A stretch of 64,000 nucleotides of DNA, taken from assembly GCA_948890655.1 (NCBI GenBank), contig CAQTYU010000001.1, forward strand, positions 62,001 through 126,000. The letters run 5' to 3'. A program made the translations under genes and the position numbers. Of the stretch, positions 32,933 through 39,810 are shown one piece after another. Below the pieces are notes generated by a model. That model saw only the letters and a list, made by a program, of their open reading frames with translations, did no database searches and was not told the origin of the DNA. The stretch's first letter is position 1. The number at the start of each line of letters is the position of its first letter. This stretch comes from Christensenellaceae bacterium. GTDB taxonomy: Bacteria; Bacillota; Clostridia; Christensenellales; Borkfalkiaceae.

Positions 32933-33825
32933 AGCTTGCCCTCTCTTAAAAGAACAAAGCCCTCTAAATTATCCTTTTCGGAAACTATGATTTCTTTTAC
33001 GCCGAATTTGCTCATTACCTCCGCTATCAAAAGGCAACCGCCGCCGACGATTTCCGCCGAACTGCCGCAAATGGTGGTTGCGCGTATCTCCTCAACGGAC
33101 ATAGACAGAAGTTTATCGGCTAAACTGCGCATCTCTTCAAGCGTTATTACGGTACCGTCGGTGATTTCGGGACGGTATTCTTTTAAACTGTGTTTAATGG
33201 AGCCTAAGCGCGAAGCCGTGCCGCCGATGGCGTAGGTTTTTAAGCTGAAAGCTTCTTCACTGCGTTCAGAATGACTTGAAAGAAGGGTGAAATTGCCATA
33301 GTCGGCAAGCTTTTCTTTTATGACTTTTAATAATTTCCCCTTGTCGCGACCTGCCAAATCGTAGAGCCGAACAGTACCTATATTTACGCTTTTGGAATAT
33401 AGCAAGCGACCGCAAACCCTGTAAGTTACCTCGGTGCTTGCCCCGCCGACGTCAATTATCCCGCCGTCACCGTTACCGACCGCGCCTAAGATGCCGCACC
33501 GGGCTTCCTCTTCGCCGCTTAAAATTTCAACCTGTAAGCCGCAAAGTTCTTTTACGCGTTCGACGAAGACTTGTCCGTTAGACGATGAGCGAACCGCGGC
33601 GGTCGCAAAGACGTAGACCTTTTCACTACCGCCGTTTATCGCTTTACGATAAAACTCTGCGACGGCAAGCGCGCTGCGTTCAATAGCTTCACTCTTTAAA
33701 CTGCCCGTAAGCGAAAGCCCCTCGCCCAAGCGGGTGGTTTTAATGGTTTTATATAAAGTTTTTCCGCCTGCGAAAGTTGCAAGGCGGACGGAATTAGAAC
33801 CTACGTCTATTGCTGAAATTTTCAT
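32929..33825 (-). CDS. ppx: Ppx/GppA-family phosphatase
   Basis: 298 residues, ASKHA fold. SAIDVGSNSVRLA (phosphate 1), GIIDVGGASTEVTY (phosphate 2) and VGGGCLLIAEVMSKF (adenosine region) are present; the family degrades polyphosphate or pppGpp. The chain has only the two actin-like domains of the short type. Residues near 197-208 read SSHSERSEEAFS, which is a translated copy of repeat family D inserted in frame. It overlaps the peptidase gene downstream. Confidence 0.85.
   Translation of the reverse strand: MKISAIDVGSNSVRLATFAGGKTLYKTIKTTRLGEGLSLTGSLKSEAIERSALAVAEFYRKAINGGSEKVYVFATAAVRSSSNGQVFVERVKELCGLQVEILSGEEEARCGILGAVGNGDGGIIDVGGASTEVTYRVCGRLLYSKSVNIGTVRLYDLAGRDKGKLLKVIKEKLADYGNFTLLSSHSERSEEAFSLKTYAIGGTASRLGSIKHSLKEYRPEITDGTVITLEEMRSLADKLLSMSVEEIRATTICGSSAEIVGGGCLLIAEVMSKFGVKEIIVSEKDNLEGFVLLREGKL
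33253..33275. repeat. Repeat family D inside the ppx reading frame
   Basis: TTCTTCACTGCGTTCAGAATGAC lies within the ppx-like gene and is read on the minus strand as SHSERSEE. It adds residues between two strands without breaking the frame. Confidence 0.75.
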
Positions 33826-33828
33826 AAC

Positions 33829-34089
33829 TCAATCTTTGGGAAAACTGTAACCGAGTTCAAAAGCTTTATCCAAAAGAAATTCTTCGGACTTTAAGTAATC
33901 CAAATCGTTCTGCTTTTCTTCAAGCTTTTGCGTGTATTCGCTTATTTCTTTTTCCATTGCTTTTTTTCTGCCGTTGCCTACGCCGATTGCGATGAGCTGA
34001 TAGATTATGACGGCGGTCAGAATTACTATCAACAATATCACGTTGACGGTTATCGCCGCTGCCATCCGAATACGCCTTTGTTCTTCCAC
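33829..34089 (-). CDS. divIC: Septum formation initiator, DivIC/FtsB type
   Basis: 86 residues starting at GTG, with AAGGAG eight bases before it. One membrane helix (VNVILLIVILTAVIIYQLIAI, about residues 14-34) is followed by a coiled coil (KKAMEKEISEYTQKLEEKQND) and the family's closing KAFELGYSFPKD. DivIC works in the FtsL-DivIB-FtsW septal complex. The gene begins 170 bases inside yabQ, in another frame. Confidence 0.88.
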   Translation of the reverse strand: MEEQRRIRMAAAITVNVILLIVILTAVIIYQLIAIGVGNGRKKAMEKEISEYTQKLEEKQNDLDYLKSEEFLLDKAFELGYSFPKD

Positions 34090-34453
34090 CGTTTTTCTCC
34101 TTGAGTTCAGTAATTTTATTATAAACTTTTTTTAAGAAAAATGCAACAATTAAATGGAAACTTTTTAAATATATGAGCGCGCCAAAAAGACAACCTATAA
34201 GCATATAAAGGCGCAGCCCCTCGAAATCGAACATGACGGACGTGAAAATAAACCCCGCGGCAAACACGAGGCAATATAAAATATCCGCCGCAGCTATGAA
34301 AATTTTGTCTTTTACAGTGTAGGCGGACTTGTCTGCGCCGCACAAAACGACGCGCACTACGTACAAGACGTCATAGACGACCCCGCTTACGATGCCGCAG
34401 AGCATGCACGTCATAAAAATGAAAAATTGCAATATGAAAACCTCATCCGTCAC
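33920..34453 (-). CDS. yabQ: Spore cortex biosynthesis protein YabQ
   Basis: 177 residues with about four membrane helices in the first 125, starting VFILQFFIFMTCMLCGIVSGVVYDVLYVVR, typical of YabQ, which is needed for spore cortex formation. The last ~55 residues are very basic (HRNRRRQRQKKSNGKRNKR) and are read from DNA that also encodes divIC in another frame. The GTG start and its ribosome-binding site (GGGGAAGG) lie within repeat family C, so the first residues (MTDEV) come from the repeat. Confidence 0.85.
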   Translation of the reverse strand: MTDEVFILQFFIFMTCMLCGIVSGVVYDVLYVVRVVLCGADKSAYTVKDKIFIAAADILYCLVFAAGFIFTSVMFDFEGLRLYMLIGCLFGALIYLKSFHLIVAFFLKKVYNKITELKEKNGGRTKAYSDGSGDNRQRDIVDSNSDRRHNLSAHRNRRRQRQKKSNGKRNKRIHAKA

Positions 34454-34484
34454 TGCGTGACACCTTCCCCAGAGGGGAAGGCTT
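34441..34484. repeat. Interspersed repeat family C, copy 3
   Basis: CCTCATCCGTCACTGCGTG, then CACCTTCCCCAGAGGGGAAGG. It lies between yabP and yabQ and supplies the yabQ start codon. Confidence 0.75.
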
Positions 34485-34521
34485 AATTGCGGTTACAAAA
34501 AACGCAATATTGCGCCATTAT

Positions 34522-34773
34522 TTATTTAAATAATTTTTGGCGGAGACTGCCGCCCTTCTGCACATATCGTACGCCAGATATTTCGCCCGTAGCGGAGAAC
34601 GCGCCGCTCGTTTTGGAGAAGTTAACTATCTTCATACCGCTGCCGTTCACGACTATTCTGCCGCCCTGATAGGTTAAAAGAATTTGTTTATCAGAAAACG
34701 CGTCAACGCTCTGAATTGCCGTCGCCGAAATTCTTTTGCACTGTTCAACCGTTAAATTGTGTCCCTCTTCCAT
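34522..34773 (-). CDS. yabP: Sporulation protein YabP
   Basis: 83 residues from MEEGHNLTVEQCKRISATAI; GAGGTTAAA precedes this ATG, while the longer open frame runs through a terminator. Beta-rich small protein of the YabP/YqfC family: VDAFSDKQILLTYQGGRIVVNG then MKIVNFSKTSGAFSATGEI. In Bacillus it is required for spore formation and is mother-cell expressed. The order yabP-yabQ-divIC is conserved in Firmicutes. Confidence 0.88.
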   Translation of the reverse strand: MEEGHNLTVEQCKRISATAIQSVDAFSDKQILLTYQGGRIVVNGSGMKIVNFSKTSGAFSATGEISGVRYVQKGGSLRQKLFK

Positions 34774-34783
34774 TTTAACCTCA

Positions 34784-34809
34784 CAAAAAAACCACCCTTT
34801 GCGGGTGGT
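34784..34809 (-). terminator. Terminator before yabP
   Basis: On the minus strand ACCACCCGC / GGGTGGT is followed by seven T and then directly by the yabP ribosome-binding site. It ends the upstream XRE gene message, so yabP needs its own promoter or read-through. Confidence 0.75.
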
Positions 34810-34840
34810 ATATTTTATGATTAATATTACAGTTTTATGA

Positions 34841-35047
34841 TTAATAAATATCCGTTTTGCCAAGCAGGTAATCGGTTGAACACTCTAACGCTTCGGATAA
34901 TTTTAAAATTGCGGTTGCGGTGGGTTCGCACTTACCACTCTCCCAAAGAACAATCATTGGTTGGCTACAACCCACTAATTGAGCAAGTTCAACTTGTGTT
35001 AATGACCTGTCTTTTCTCAATTCTTTTATTCTATGTGAAATATTCAT
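34841..35047 (-). CDS. XRE-family (Cro/CI-like) regulator 2
   Basis: 68 residues. HTH: LTQVELAQLVGCSQPMIVLWESGKCEPTATA, closing with CSTDYLLGKTDIY. It is divergent from a Cys-rich small gene at 35130. The region between carries two ATAAG/CTTAT palindromes, one in the promoter spacer, as in the module at 26347-26927, but the proteins differ outside the HTH. Confidence 0.88.
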   Translation of the reverse strand: MNISHRIKELRKDRSLTQVELAQLVGCSQPMIVLWESGKCEPTATAILKLSEALECSTDYLLGKTDIY

Positions 35048-35066
35048 ATTAGAATTTTACAAAAAT

Positions 35067-35109
35067 ATAAGTAAACTTATTGACAATATAAGTATTCTTA
35101 TATTATAAT
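35067..35109 (+). promoter_or_regulatory. Promoter with two operators for the Cys-rich gene
   Basis: -35 TTGACA (35080-35085), 18-base spacer, -10 TATAAT (35104-35109). Palindromes ATAAGTAAACTTAT (35067-35080) and ATAAGTATTCTTAT (35088-35101) are 21 bases apart and flank or overlap the -35 box. They are the likely binding sites of the divergent XRE regulator. Confidence 0.75.
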
Positions 35110-35129
35110 TGTAATTTGAGGAGATAAAT

Positions 35130-35372
35130 ATGAAAAAAAAATGTGAAAATTGCGGAAATTTCAGTGTTTTCCATACAAAAATATCCGGACAGTATTTTCC
35201 GACGACTTGCGGGCGGTGCTGGATTAACAAGACTATTACCGGCTGCCAAGAAACCTGTGAGAAGTGGGAAGAAAAACCTGTAATCAAGAACGAACAAGAA
35301 GAACTTTTAAAAGCGTTTGACACGGTAATTATAGGTTTAAACGTTATCAAAGAGAAATTGACCAAAAAATAA
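35130..35372 (+). CDS. Small Cys-rich zinc-binding protein
   Basis: 80 residues after GAGGAGATAAAT. CENCGNF, CGRCWINK and GCQETCEKW give three Cys pairs that probably bind zinc; the C-terminal 35 residues are a helix (QEELLKAFDTVIIGLNVIKEKLTKK). Similar small proteins are common in mobile elements of Clostridia, with no known function. It is controlled by a promoter with XRE-type operators and ends at a perfect terminator. Confidence 0.7.
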   Translation: MKKKCENCGNFSVFHTKISGQYFPTTCGRCWINKTITGCQETCEKWEEKPVIKNEQEELLKAFDTVIIGLNVIKEKLTKK

Positions 35373-35384
35373 AACTTAATAAAA

Positions 35385-35414
35385 AGCCCGACGGCGCAAT
35401 TGCGCCGTCGGGCT
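35385..35414. terminator. Perfect 30-bp palindromic terminator
   Basis: AGCCCGACGGCGCAA and its exact complement form a 15-bp stem, with A and T runs on the two sides, so it works in both directions. Confidence 0.85.
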
Positions 35415-35456
35415 TATAAATATTTAACAAAATTTCAAAAACACAGAGAAACGAGT

Positions 35457-35556
35457 CAGGCAAGAAGCGGTGCGGCTTTGCGAAGGGAGTTTACTTTGCG
35501 TAAATGACCAAGCAAAACGCAAACCGCGACACAGCATAACGAAGTTTATATGCGTT
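35457..35556. repeat. Interspersed repeat family B, copy 2
   Basis: GTCAGGCAAGAAGCGGTGCG, GGGAGTTTACTTTGCGTAAATGACC, CGCGACACAGCATAACG, and TTTATATGCG in the order seen in the other copies. It abuts the typA stop codon. Confidence 0.55.
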
Positions 35557-35557
35557 T

Positions 35558-37390
35558 TTACGCAAGACCTTTCTTTAACTTGGCGTTCGCTTTTGCGCGA
35601 AGCTCGCTGTCCAGAATACGCTTTCTTATGCGGATTGATTTGGGGGTTACTTCCAAAAGCTCGTCGTCGCCGATAAATTCAAGGCACTCTTCAAGGCTCA
35701 TTTTCTTGGGTGTGATGAGTCTTAACGCGTCGTCGCTTGCGCTCGAACGGGTGTTCGTGAGGTGCTTAGTCTTGCACACGTTCACATTTATATCTTCGCT
35801 TTTAGGGCTTTCGCCGATGACCATACCTTCGTACACGGGCGTACCCGCGCCGATAAACAGCGTGCCCCTGCCCTGCGCGTTGAAAAGCCCGTAGGTTACC
35901 GCTTCTCCCGTTTCAAAGGCGATAAGCGAACCCGTGTTTCTGCGGGACAGCTCGCCCTTATACGGCTGGTACTCAAAGAATACGCTGTTCATTACGCCCT
36001 CGCCCTTGGTTGAAGTGAGGAACTCAGACTTGTAACCGAAGAGCCCGCGGGCGGGAATAATAAATTCAAGGCGCGTACGGCTACCGATTGCCGACATATG
36101 CAGAAGCTCGCCCTTGCGGTTGCCCATACTTTGGAATACCGCGCCCGTGGCGTCGTCGGGAACGTCGACTATGAGCCTTTCCATAGGCTCGTGCTTGACG
36201 CCGTCGATTTCCTTATACATTACGCGGGGCGTGGATACCTGAAACTCGTAGCCTTCCCTTCTCATATTTTCAATGAGTATGGATAAATGCATTTCTCCCC
36301 TGCCGCATACGCGGTAGCTGTCGGCAGATCCCGTTTCTTCTACGCGCAAAGATACGTCCTTTAGAAGCTCCTTGAAAAGCCTGTCACGAAGATGGCGCGT
36401 CGTGACCATTTTGCCTTCTTTGCCCGCAAAAGGGCTGTCGTTGACGGAAAAAGTCATTTCGACGGTGGGTTCGGTGATTTTAACGAATTTGTGCGGTTCA
36501 ACACAGTCGGTAGAACAAACCGTATCGCCTATGTTGATTTTTTCAAGCCCCGAAAAGCAGACTATGTCGCCTGCGCGGGCGCTTTCGCACTGCGCGCGCT
36601 GCAAGCCCTCGATCTGGTAGAGGTTGACTATCTTACCGGGGGTCTTCTGCTGGACGTTGTTGTAGTTACAAACCGTAACGGCTTGTCCCGCCTTTATTAC
36701 GCCGCGCTCTATTCTGCCGATGCCGATGCGCCCGACGTAATCGTTGTAGTCGATTGACGACACCAAAACCTGCGTAGCGCCGTCGGCGGCGACTTCCATA
36801 GGCTGAATGTGGTTTACAATCGTTTCAAAAAGGGGCGTTAAGTCCTTGCCCGGTTGGTTAAGGTCGAGCGTTGCCGTGCCGTCCCTGCCCGAACACCACA
36901 CTACGGGCGACATCAACTGGTCGTCTGACGCGTCAAGTTCCAACAAAAGCTCTAAAATTTCGTCCTGAACTTCATTGAGACGGGCGTCGGGGCGGTCGAT
37001 TTTGTTGACGACTATAATGAGCCTGTGACCCATTTCAAGCGCTTTTTGCATAACGAAACGGGTCTGCGGCATGGGACCTTCAGCTGCGTCGACGAGGACG
37101 AGAACGCCGTTTACCATCATCATGACACGCTCGACTTCGCCTGAAAAGTCCGCATGTCCCGGCGTGTCGACGACGTTAATTTTTACGCCGTTATAGTGGA
37201 TTGAAGTATTTTTTGCAAGTATGGTTATTCCTCTTTCGCGCTCCAAATCGCCCGAATCCATAACCCTTTCTTCCACCGACTGATTATCGCGGAAGGTATG
37301 GCTTTGCTTTAACATAGCGTCCACGAGCGTAGTTTTACCGTGGTCGACATGGGCGATTATTGCAACGTTTCTTAAATCTTCTCTTAACAT
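35558..37390 (-). CDS. typA: Ribosome-associated GTPase TypA/BipA
   Basis: 610 residues. G1 AHVDHGKTTLVD, switch RERGITILAKNTS, G3 VDTPGHADF and G4 NKIDR are at the N-terminus, followed by EF-G-like domains and the BipA-specific C-terminus. The family binds the ribosome and helps 50S assembly and growth under stress or cold. Length is typical. It is followed by repeat family B and a terminator. Confidence 0.96.
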   Translation of the reverse strand: MLREDLRNVAIIAHVDHGKTTLVDAMLKQSHTFRDNQSVEERVMDSGDLERERGITILAKNTSIHYNGVKINVVDTPGHADFSGEVERVMMMVNGVLVLVDAAEGPMPQTRFVMQKALEMGHRLIIVVNKIDRPDARLNEVQDEILELLLELDASDDQLMSPVVWCSGRDGTATLDLNQPGKDLTPLFETIVNHIQPMEVAADGATQVLVSSIDYNDYVGRIGIGRIERGVIKAGQAVTVCNYNNVQQKTPGKIVNLYQIEGLQRAQCESARAGDIVCFSGLEKINIGDTVCSTDCVEPHKFVKITEPTVEMTFSVNDSPFAGKEGKMVTTRHLRDRLFKELLKDVSLRVEETGSADSYRVCGRGEMHLSILIENMRREGYEFQVSTPRVMYKEIDGVKHEPMERLIVDVPDDATGAVFQSMGNRKGELLHMSAIGSRTRLEFIIPARGLFGYKSEFLTSTKGEGVMNSVFFEYQPYKGELSRRNTGSLIAFETGEAVTYGLFNAQGRGTLFIGAGTPVYEGMVIGESPKSEDINVNVCKTKHLTNTRSSASDDALRLITPKKMSLEECLEFIGDDELLEVTPKSIRIRKRILDSELRAKANAKLKKGLA

Positions 37391-37473
37391 AAATTCATCC
37401 TGAATTATAAAATTTTAACTCATAAAATTTTAATACGATTGCGCGAAAAACGCAACCGTATTTGAGTGGTTTA

Positions 37474-38463
37474 TTAAAATTCGCTCTTCGTTTCCCTGTC
37501 GAAAAGCTTTAATATTATTTCCATACATGTTTTTGCGCCGTTGCCGCCCTCGAACGGGTGGGATAAAAAGCAGGCTTCGTAAACGGCGTTGGTTATGGGA
37601 AGCTCTATTCCGTACTTATCGCCCAGCTCCTTCATTGCCTTAGCCGTCATAACGCCTTCCGCCAACTTTTCAAACTTTGCGCCGTGCGCCATCATTTCGC
37701 CATAGCGGCGGTTGTGGGAATACTCGGAAAACAGCGTCGTTTCGTAGTCGCCCAAATGCGCAAGCCCGTACGCTGACGAAAACTTTCCGCCCATAGCGTT
37801 GATAAGTTTGCCCACTTCGTAAGCGCCCCTTGCCATTAATGGACCTTTCAAGCTGACGTAACCGCTACCGTCCAGAACGCCTGCGGCTATGCCCAAAACG
37901 TTTTTTGCAGCCGCGCCGATTTCGGAGCCTATTATATCACTGCCGTAGTAAAAACGGATTAAATTCGACTTGAAACTGTCGGCGATATATTTCTTTAAAT
38001 CGTCGCTGTAAGAATCGATTATCATACAGTTGGGTATGCCCTGCGTAAACGCCTGAATATGCCCCGGTCCTACCCACACGGCAATTTTATGTTTTTCGAC
38101 ACCGCTCTCTATCAGGACTTCGGAAAGGCGTTTGCCTGTAGATTCCTCGATACCCTTCATACAGAGCACGAAGATTTTATCTTTTACCGGATACTGCGTA
38201 ACCCTTTGCATAAATCCGCGCAAGCCTTGTGCAGAGATGGAAATAATTATTATATCGCTTTTCGTAACCGCTTTTCCCAAGTCGCACGTAAGAGTTATGG
38301 ACTTATCCAGCGTGACGTATTCGTTTTTACCCGTCGTCTTTAAAACCTCGTACGAATAGTCGCCCTCGGGACCCCAGCTTAATACTTCATTTTTGAGAAC
38401 AGTAGCCTGATACCAAGCGATAAACGAACCCCAGCGACCGCAGCCGAGAACTGAAATTTTCAT
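37474..38463 (-). CDS. gpsA: Glycerol-3-phosphate dehydrogenase [NAD(P)+]
   Basis: 329 residues from MKISVLGCGRWGSF at 38463; GGGGGTCAATT, part of repeat family A, provides the ribosome-binding site. Rossmann motif GCGRWGSF, AKNVLGIAAGVLDG and the catalytic-Lys region IGAAAKNV are present, along with the C-terminal AYEACF. It makes sn-glycerol-3-phosphate for phospholipids. One variation: GPGHIQ where most members have GPSHA. recR overlaps the open frame upstream. Confidence 0.9.
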   Translation of the reverse strand: MKISVLGCGRWGSFIAWYQATVLKNEVLSWGPEGDYSYEVLKTTGKNEYVTLDKSITLTCDLGKAVTKSDIIIISISAQGLRGFMQRVTQYPVKDKIFVLCMKGIEESTGKRLSEVLIESGVEKHKIAVWVGPGHIQAFTQGIPNCMIIDSYSDDLKKYIADSFKSNLIRFYYGSDIIGSEIGAAAKNVLGIAAGVLDGSGYVSLKGPLMARGAYEVGKLINAMGGKFSSAYGLAHLGDYETTLFSEYSHNRRYGEMMAHGAKFEKLAEGVMTAKAMKELGDKYGIELPITNAVYEACFLSHPFEGGNGAKTCMEIILKLFDRETKSEF

Positions 38464-38465
38464 AA

Positions 38466-38492
38466 TTGACCCCCATATATGTTGAAGTTTCG
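38466..38492 (-). repeat. Short repeat family A, copy 4, at the gpsA start
   Basis: Minus-strand reading: CGAAACTTCAACATATAT then GGGGGTCAA, ending three bases before the gpsA ATG. Here the G-run serves as ribosome-binding site. Confidence 0.65.
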
Positions 38493-38509
38493 CACAATTT
38501 TTAAAGTTT

Positions 38510-39100
38510 TTATATGCTTTTACGCTCCGATAAAGCGCGGGATAAAGTAACCTCGTCGGTATATTCAAGCTCGCCGCCGACGGGTATTCCGTGGGCAAGC
38601 CGCGTGACGTTGACCCCCAAAGGCTTTAACAGCTTTGCAATATACATTGCCGTAGCTTCGCCCTCCACGTCGGGATTGGTTGCCATTATTACCTCTTGCA
38701 CGGTTCCGTCGATACGGGCTAAAAGCTCCTTTATGCGAATGTCGTTCGGCCCTATGCCGTCCATGGGACTAATGACGCCATGCAAAACGTGATACACGCC
38801 CTTAAACTCGTGAAGCTTTTCCATTGCGATGACGTCCTTTGGTTCCTTTACGACGCAAATCGTCGTACCCTGACGGCGTTTGCAGATTTCGCAAACCTCT
38901 TCCTCGGTGAAGTTGCCGCACACTTTGCAATAGCGCACCTTTCGTTTACAGTACGTCACGCTTTCGGCAAATTCTTTCGCTTCGGCTTCGCTCATATTTA
39001 TAATTTTGTACGCATAGCGTTGCGCCGTTTTTTTACCGACGCCCGGAAGCTTTGAAAACTGATTGATTAGCCGACCTATCGGCTCGATAAAAACGTCCAT
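38510..39100 (-). CDS. recR: Recombination protein RecR
   Basis: 196 residues from MDVFIEPIGRLINQFSKLPG at 39100. HhH (LPGVGKKTAQRYA), zinc finger CKVCGNFTEEEVCEICKR, TOPRIM (VIMATNPDVEGEATAMYIA) and the C-terminal Walker B-like LAHGIPVGGELEYTDEVTLSRAL are all in order. RecR loads RecA with RecF/RecO at gaps. It lies in the usual dnaX-ybaB-recR cluster. Confidence 0.96.
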   Translation of the reverse strand: MDVFIEPIGRLINQFSKLPGVGKKTAQRYAYKIINMSEAEAKEFAESVTYCKRKVRYCKVCGNFTEEEVCEICKRRQGTTICVVKEPKDVIAMEKLHEFKGVYHVLHGVISPMDGIGPNDIRIKELLARIDGTVQEVIMATNPDVEGEATAMYIAKLLKPLGVNVTRLAHGIPVGGELEYTDEVTLSRALSERKSI

Positions 39101-39137
39101 ATCATTCTCCGTAGAAAAACTTTGAGGTGCCCTAAAA

Positions 39138-39246
39138 ATGCAAAGCAGCAAGCAAGACACGGCGCGCGAGGAAAACCCGAAGGAGTTTACTTTGCGTAAA
39201 TAACTGAGGGTTGCCGCAACGCAATATTGCGTAGCTTATATGCGTT
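39138..39246. repeat. Interspersed repeat family B, copy 3
   Basis: GCAAGCAAGACACGGCGCGC, GGAGTTTACTTTGCGTAAAT, CGCAACGCAATATTGCGTAG, CTTATATGCG. This is the clearest match to the copy at 5811-5914. It fills the gap between ybaB and recR. Confidence 0.65.
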
Positions 39247-39615
39247 TTAAATAAGTCCTTTGCCGGCTTTGGCGTAAGGTCCCATCTTCTCCTCGTACAC
39301 TGCGTCCGCCTTTTTGTAACCGTCGTTGATTGCCGCCATTATTAAGTCTTCAAGCATTTCGACGTCGTCAACGTCGGTTATATCGACAAGCGAAGAAAGC
39401 TTGCTACCGAATTCAATTCCGTTAATTATCTTTTTAGCGTTCATATACACTACTACCGTTTCGTCGCCCTCTTCACCGCCGCCCGAAAGACCTACGACCT
39501 CGTAATCTTCAAGCTCGGCGTCCGCTTTTTGCATTTGCTCTTGCATTTTTTGAGCTTCTCTCAGCATATTCTGCATATTGCCCATTCCGCCCATACCGCC
39601 TTTAAATCCTGCCAT
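39247..39615 (-). CDS. ybaB: Nucleoid-associated protein YbaB/EbfC
   Basis: 122 residues from MAGFKGGMGGMGNMQNML at 39615, with AAGGAGCAGAATT before the ATG; the open frame continues upstream only through repeat DNA. NMLREAQKMQEQMQKADAELE is the family helix, then VVGLSGGGEEGDETVVVYMNAKK. It binds DNA as a dimer and is almost always next to dnaX and recR. Confidence 0.93.
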   Translation of the reverse strand: MAGFKGGMGGMGNMQNMLREAQKMQEQMQKADAELEDYEVVGLSGGGEEGDETVVVYMNAKKIINGIEFGSKLSSLVDITDVDDVEMLEDLIMAAINDGYKKADAVYEEKMGPYAKAGKGLI

Positions 39616-39645
39616 AATTCTGCTCCTTACAAGAAAATTTTTGAA

Positions 39646-39805
39646 ATTGCCCCCAATATATGTTGGAGTTTCGATAAATTTATTTGCTAATATTAACCTC
39701 GGAGACGCGGTGCAATGCACAGAGTGCGCGGCTCTGTTTAATGGCGTACTTGAGCACGCAAGCAAAACAAAGCGCAAACACGACACAGCAGCGTGCTATA
39801 TATTT
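39646..39805. repeat. Composite of repeat family A and a degenerate family B copy
   Basis: 39646-39673 is a family A motif (minus strand: CGAAACTCCAACATATAT then TGGGGGCAAT). 39690-39805 has family B words in a changed order (ACGCAAGCAAAACAAAGCGC, CGACACAGCAGCGTGC, TATATATTTGAG). It lies between ybaB and dnaX. Confidence 0.5.
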
Positions 39806-39810
39806 GAGGT

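Noticed and set aside
37474..38598. 374-codon version of gpsA
   Set aside because: The first 45 codons overlap recR and come from repeat DNA; the Rossmann motif starts at the ATG at 38463.
39247..39786. 179-codon version of ybaB
   Set aside because: The first 57 codons are translated repeat sequence; a good ribosome-binding site precedes the ATG at 39615.
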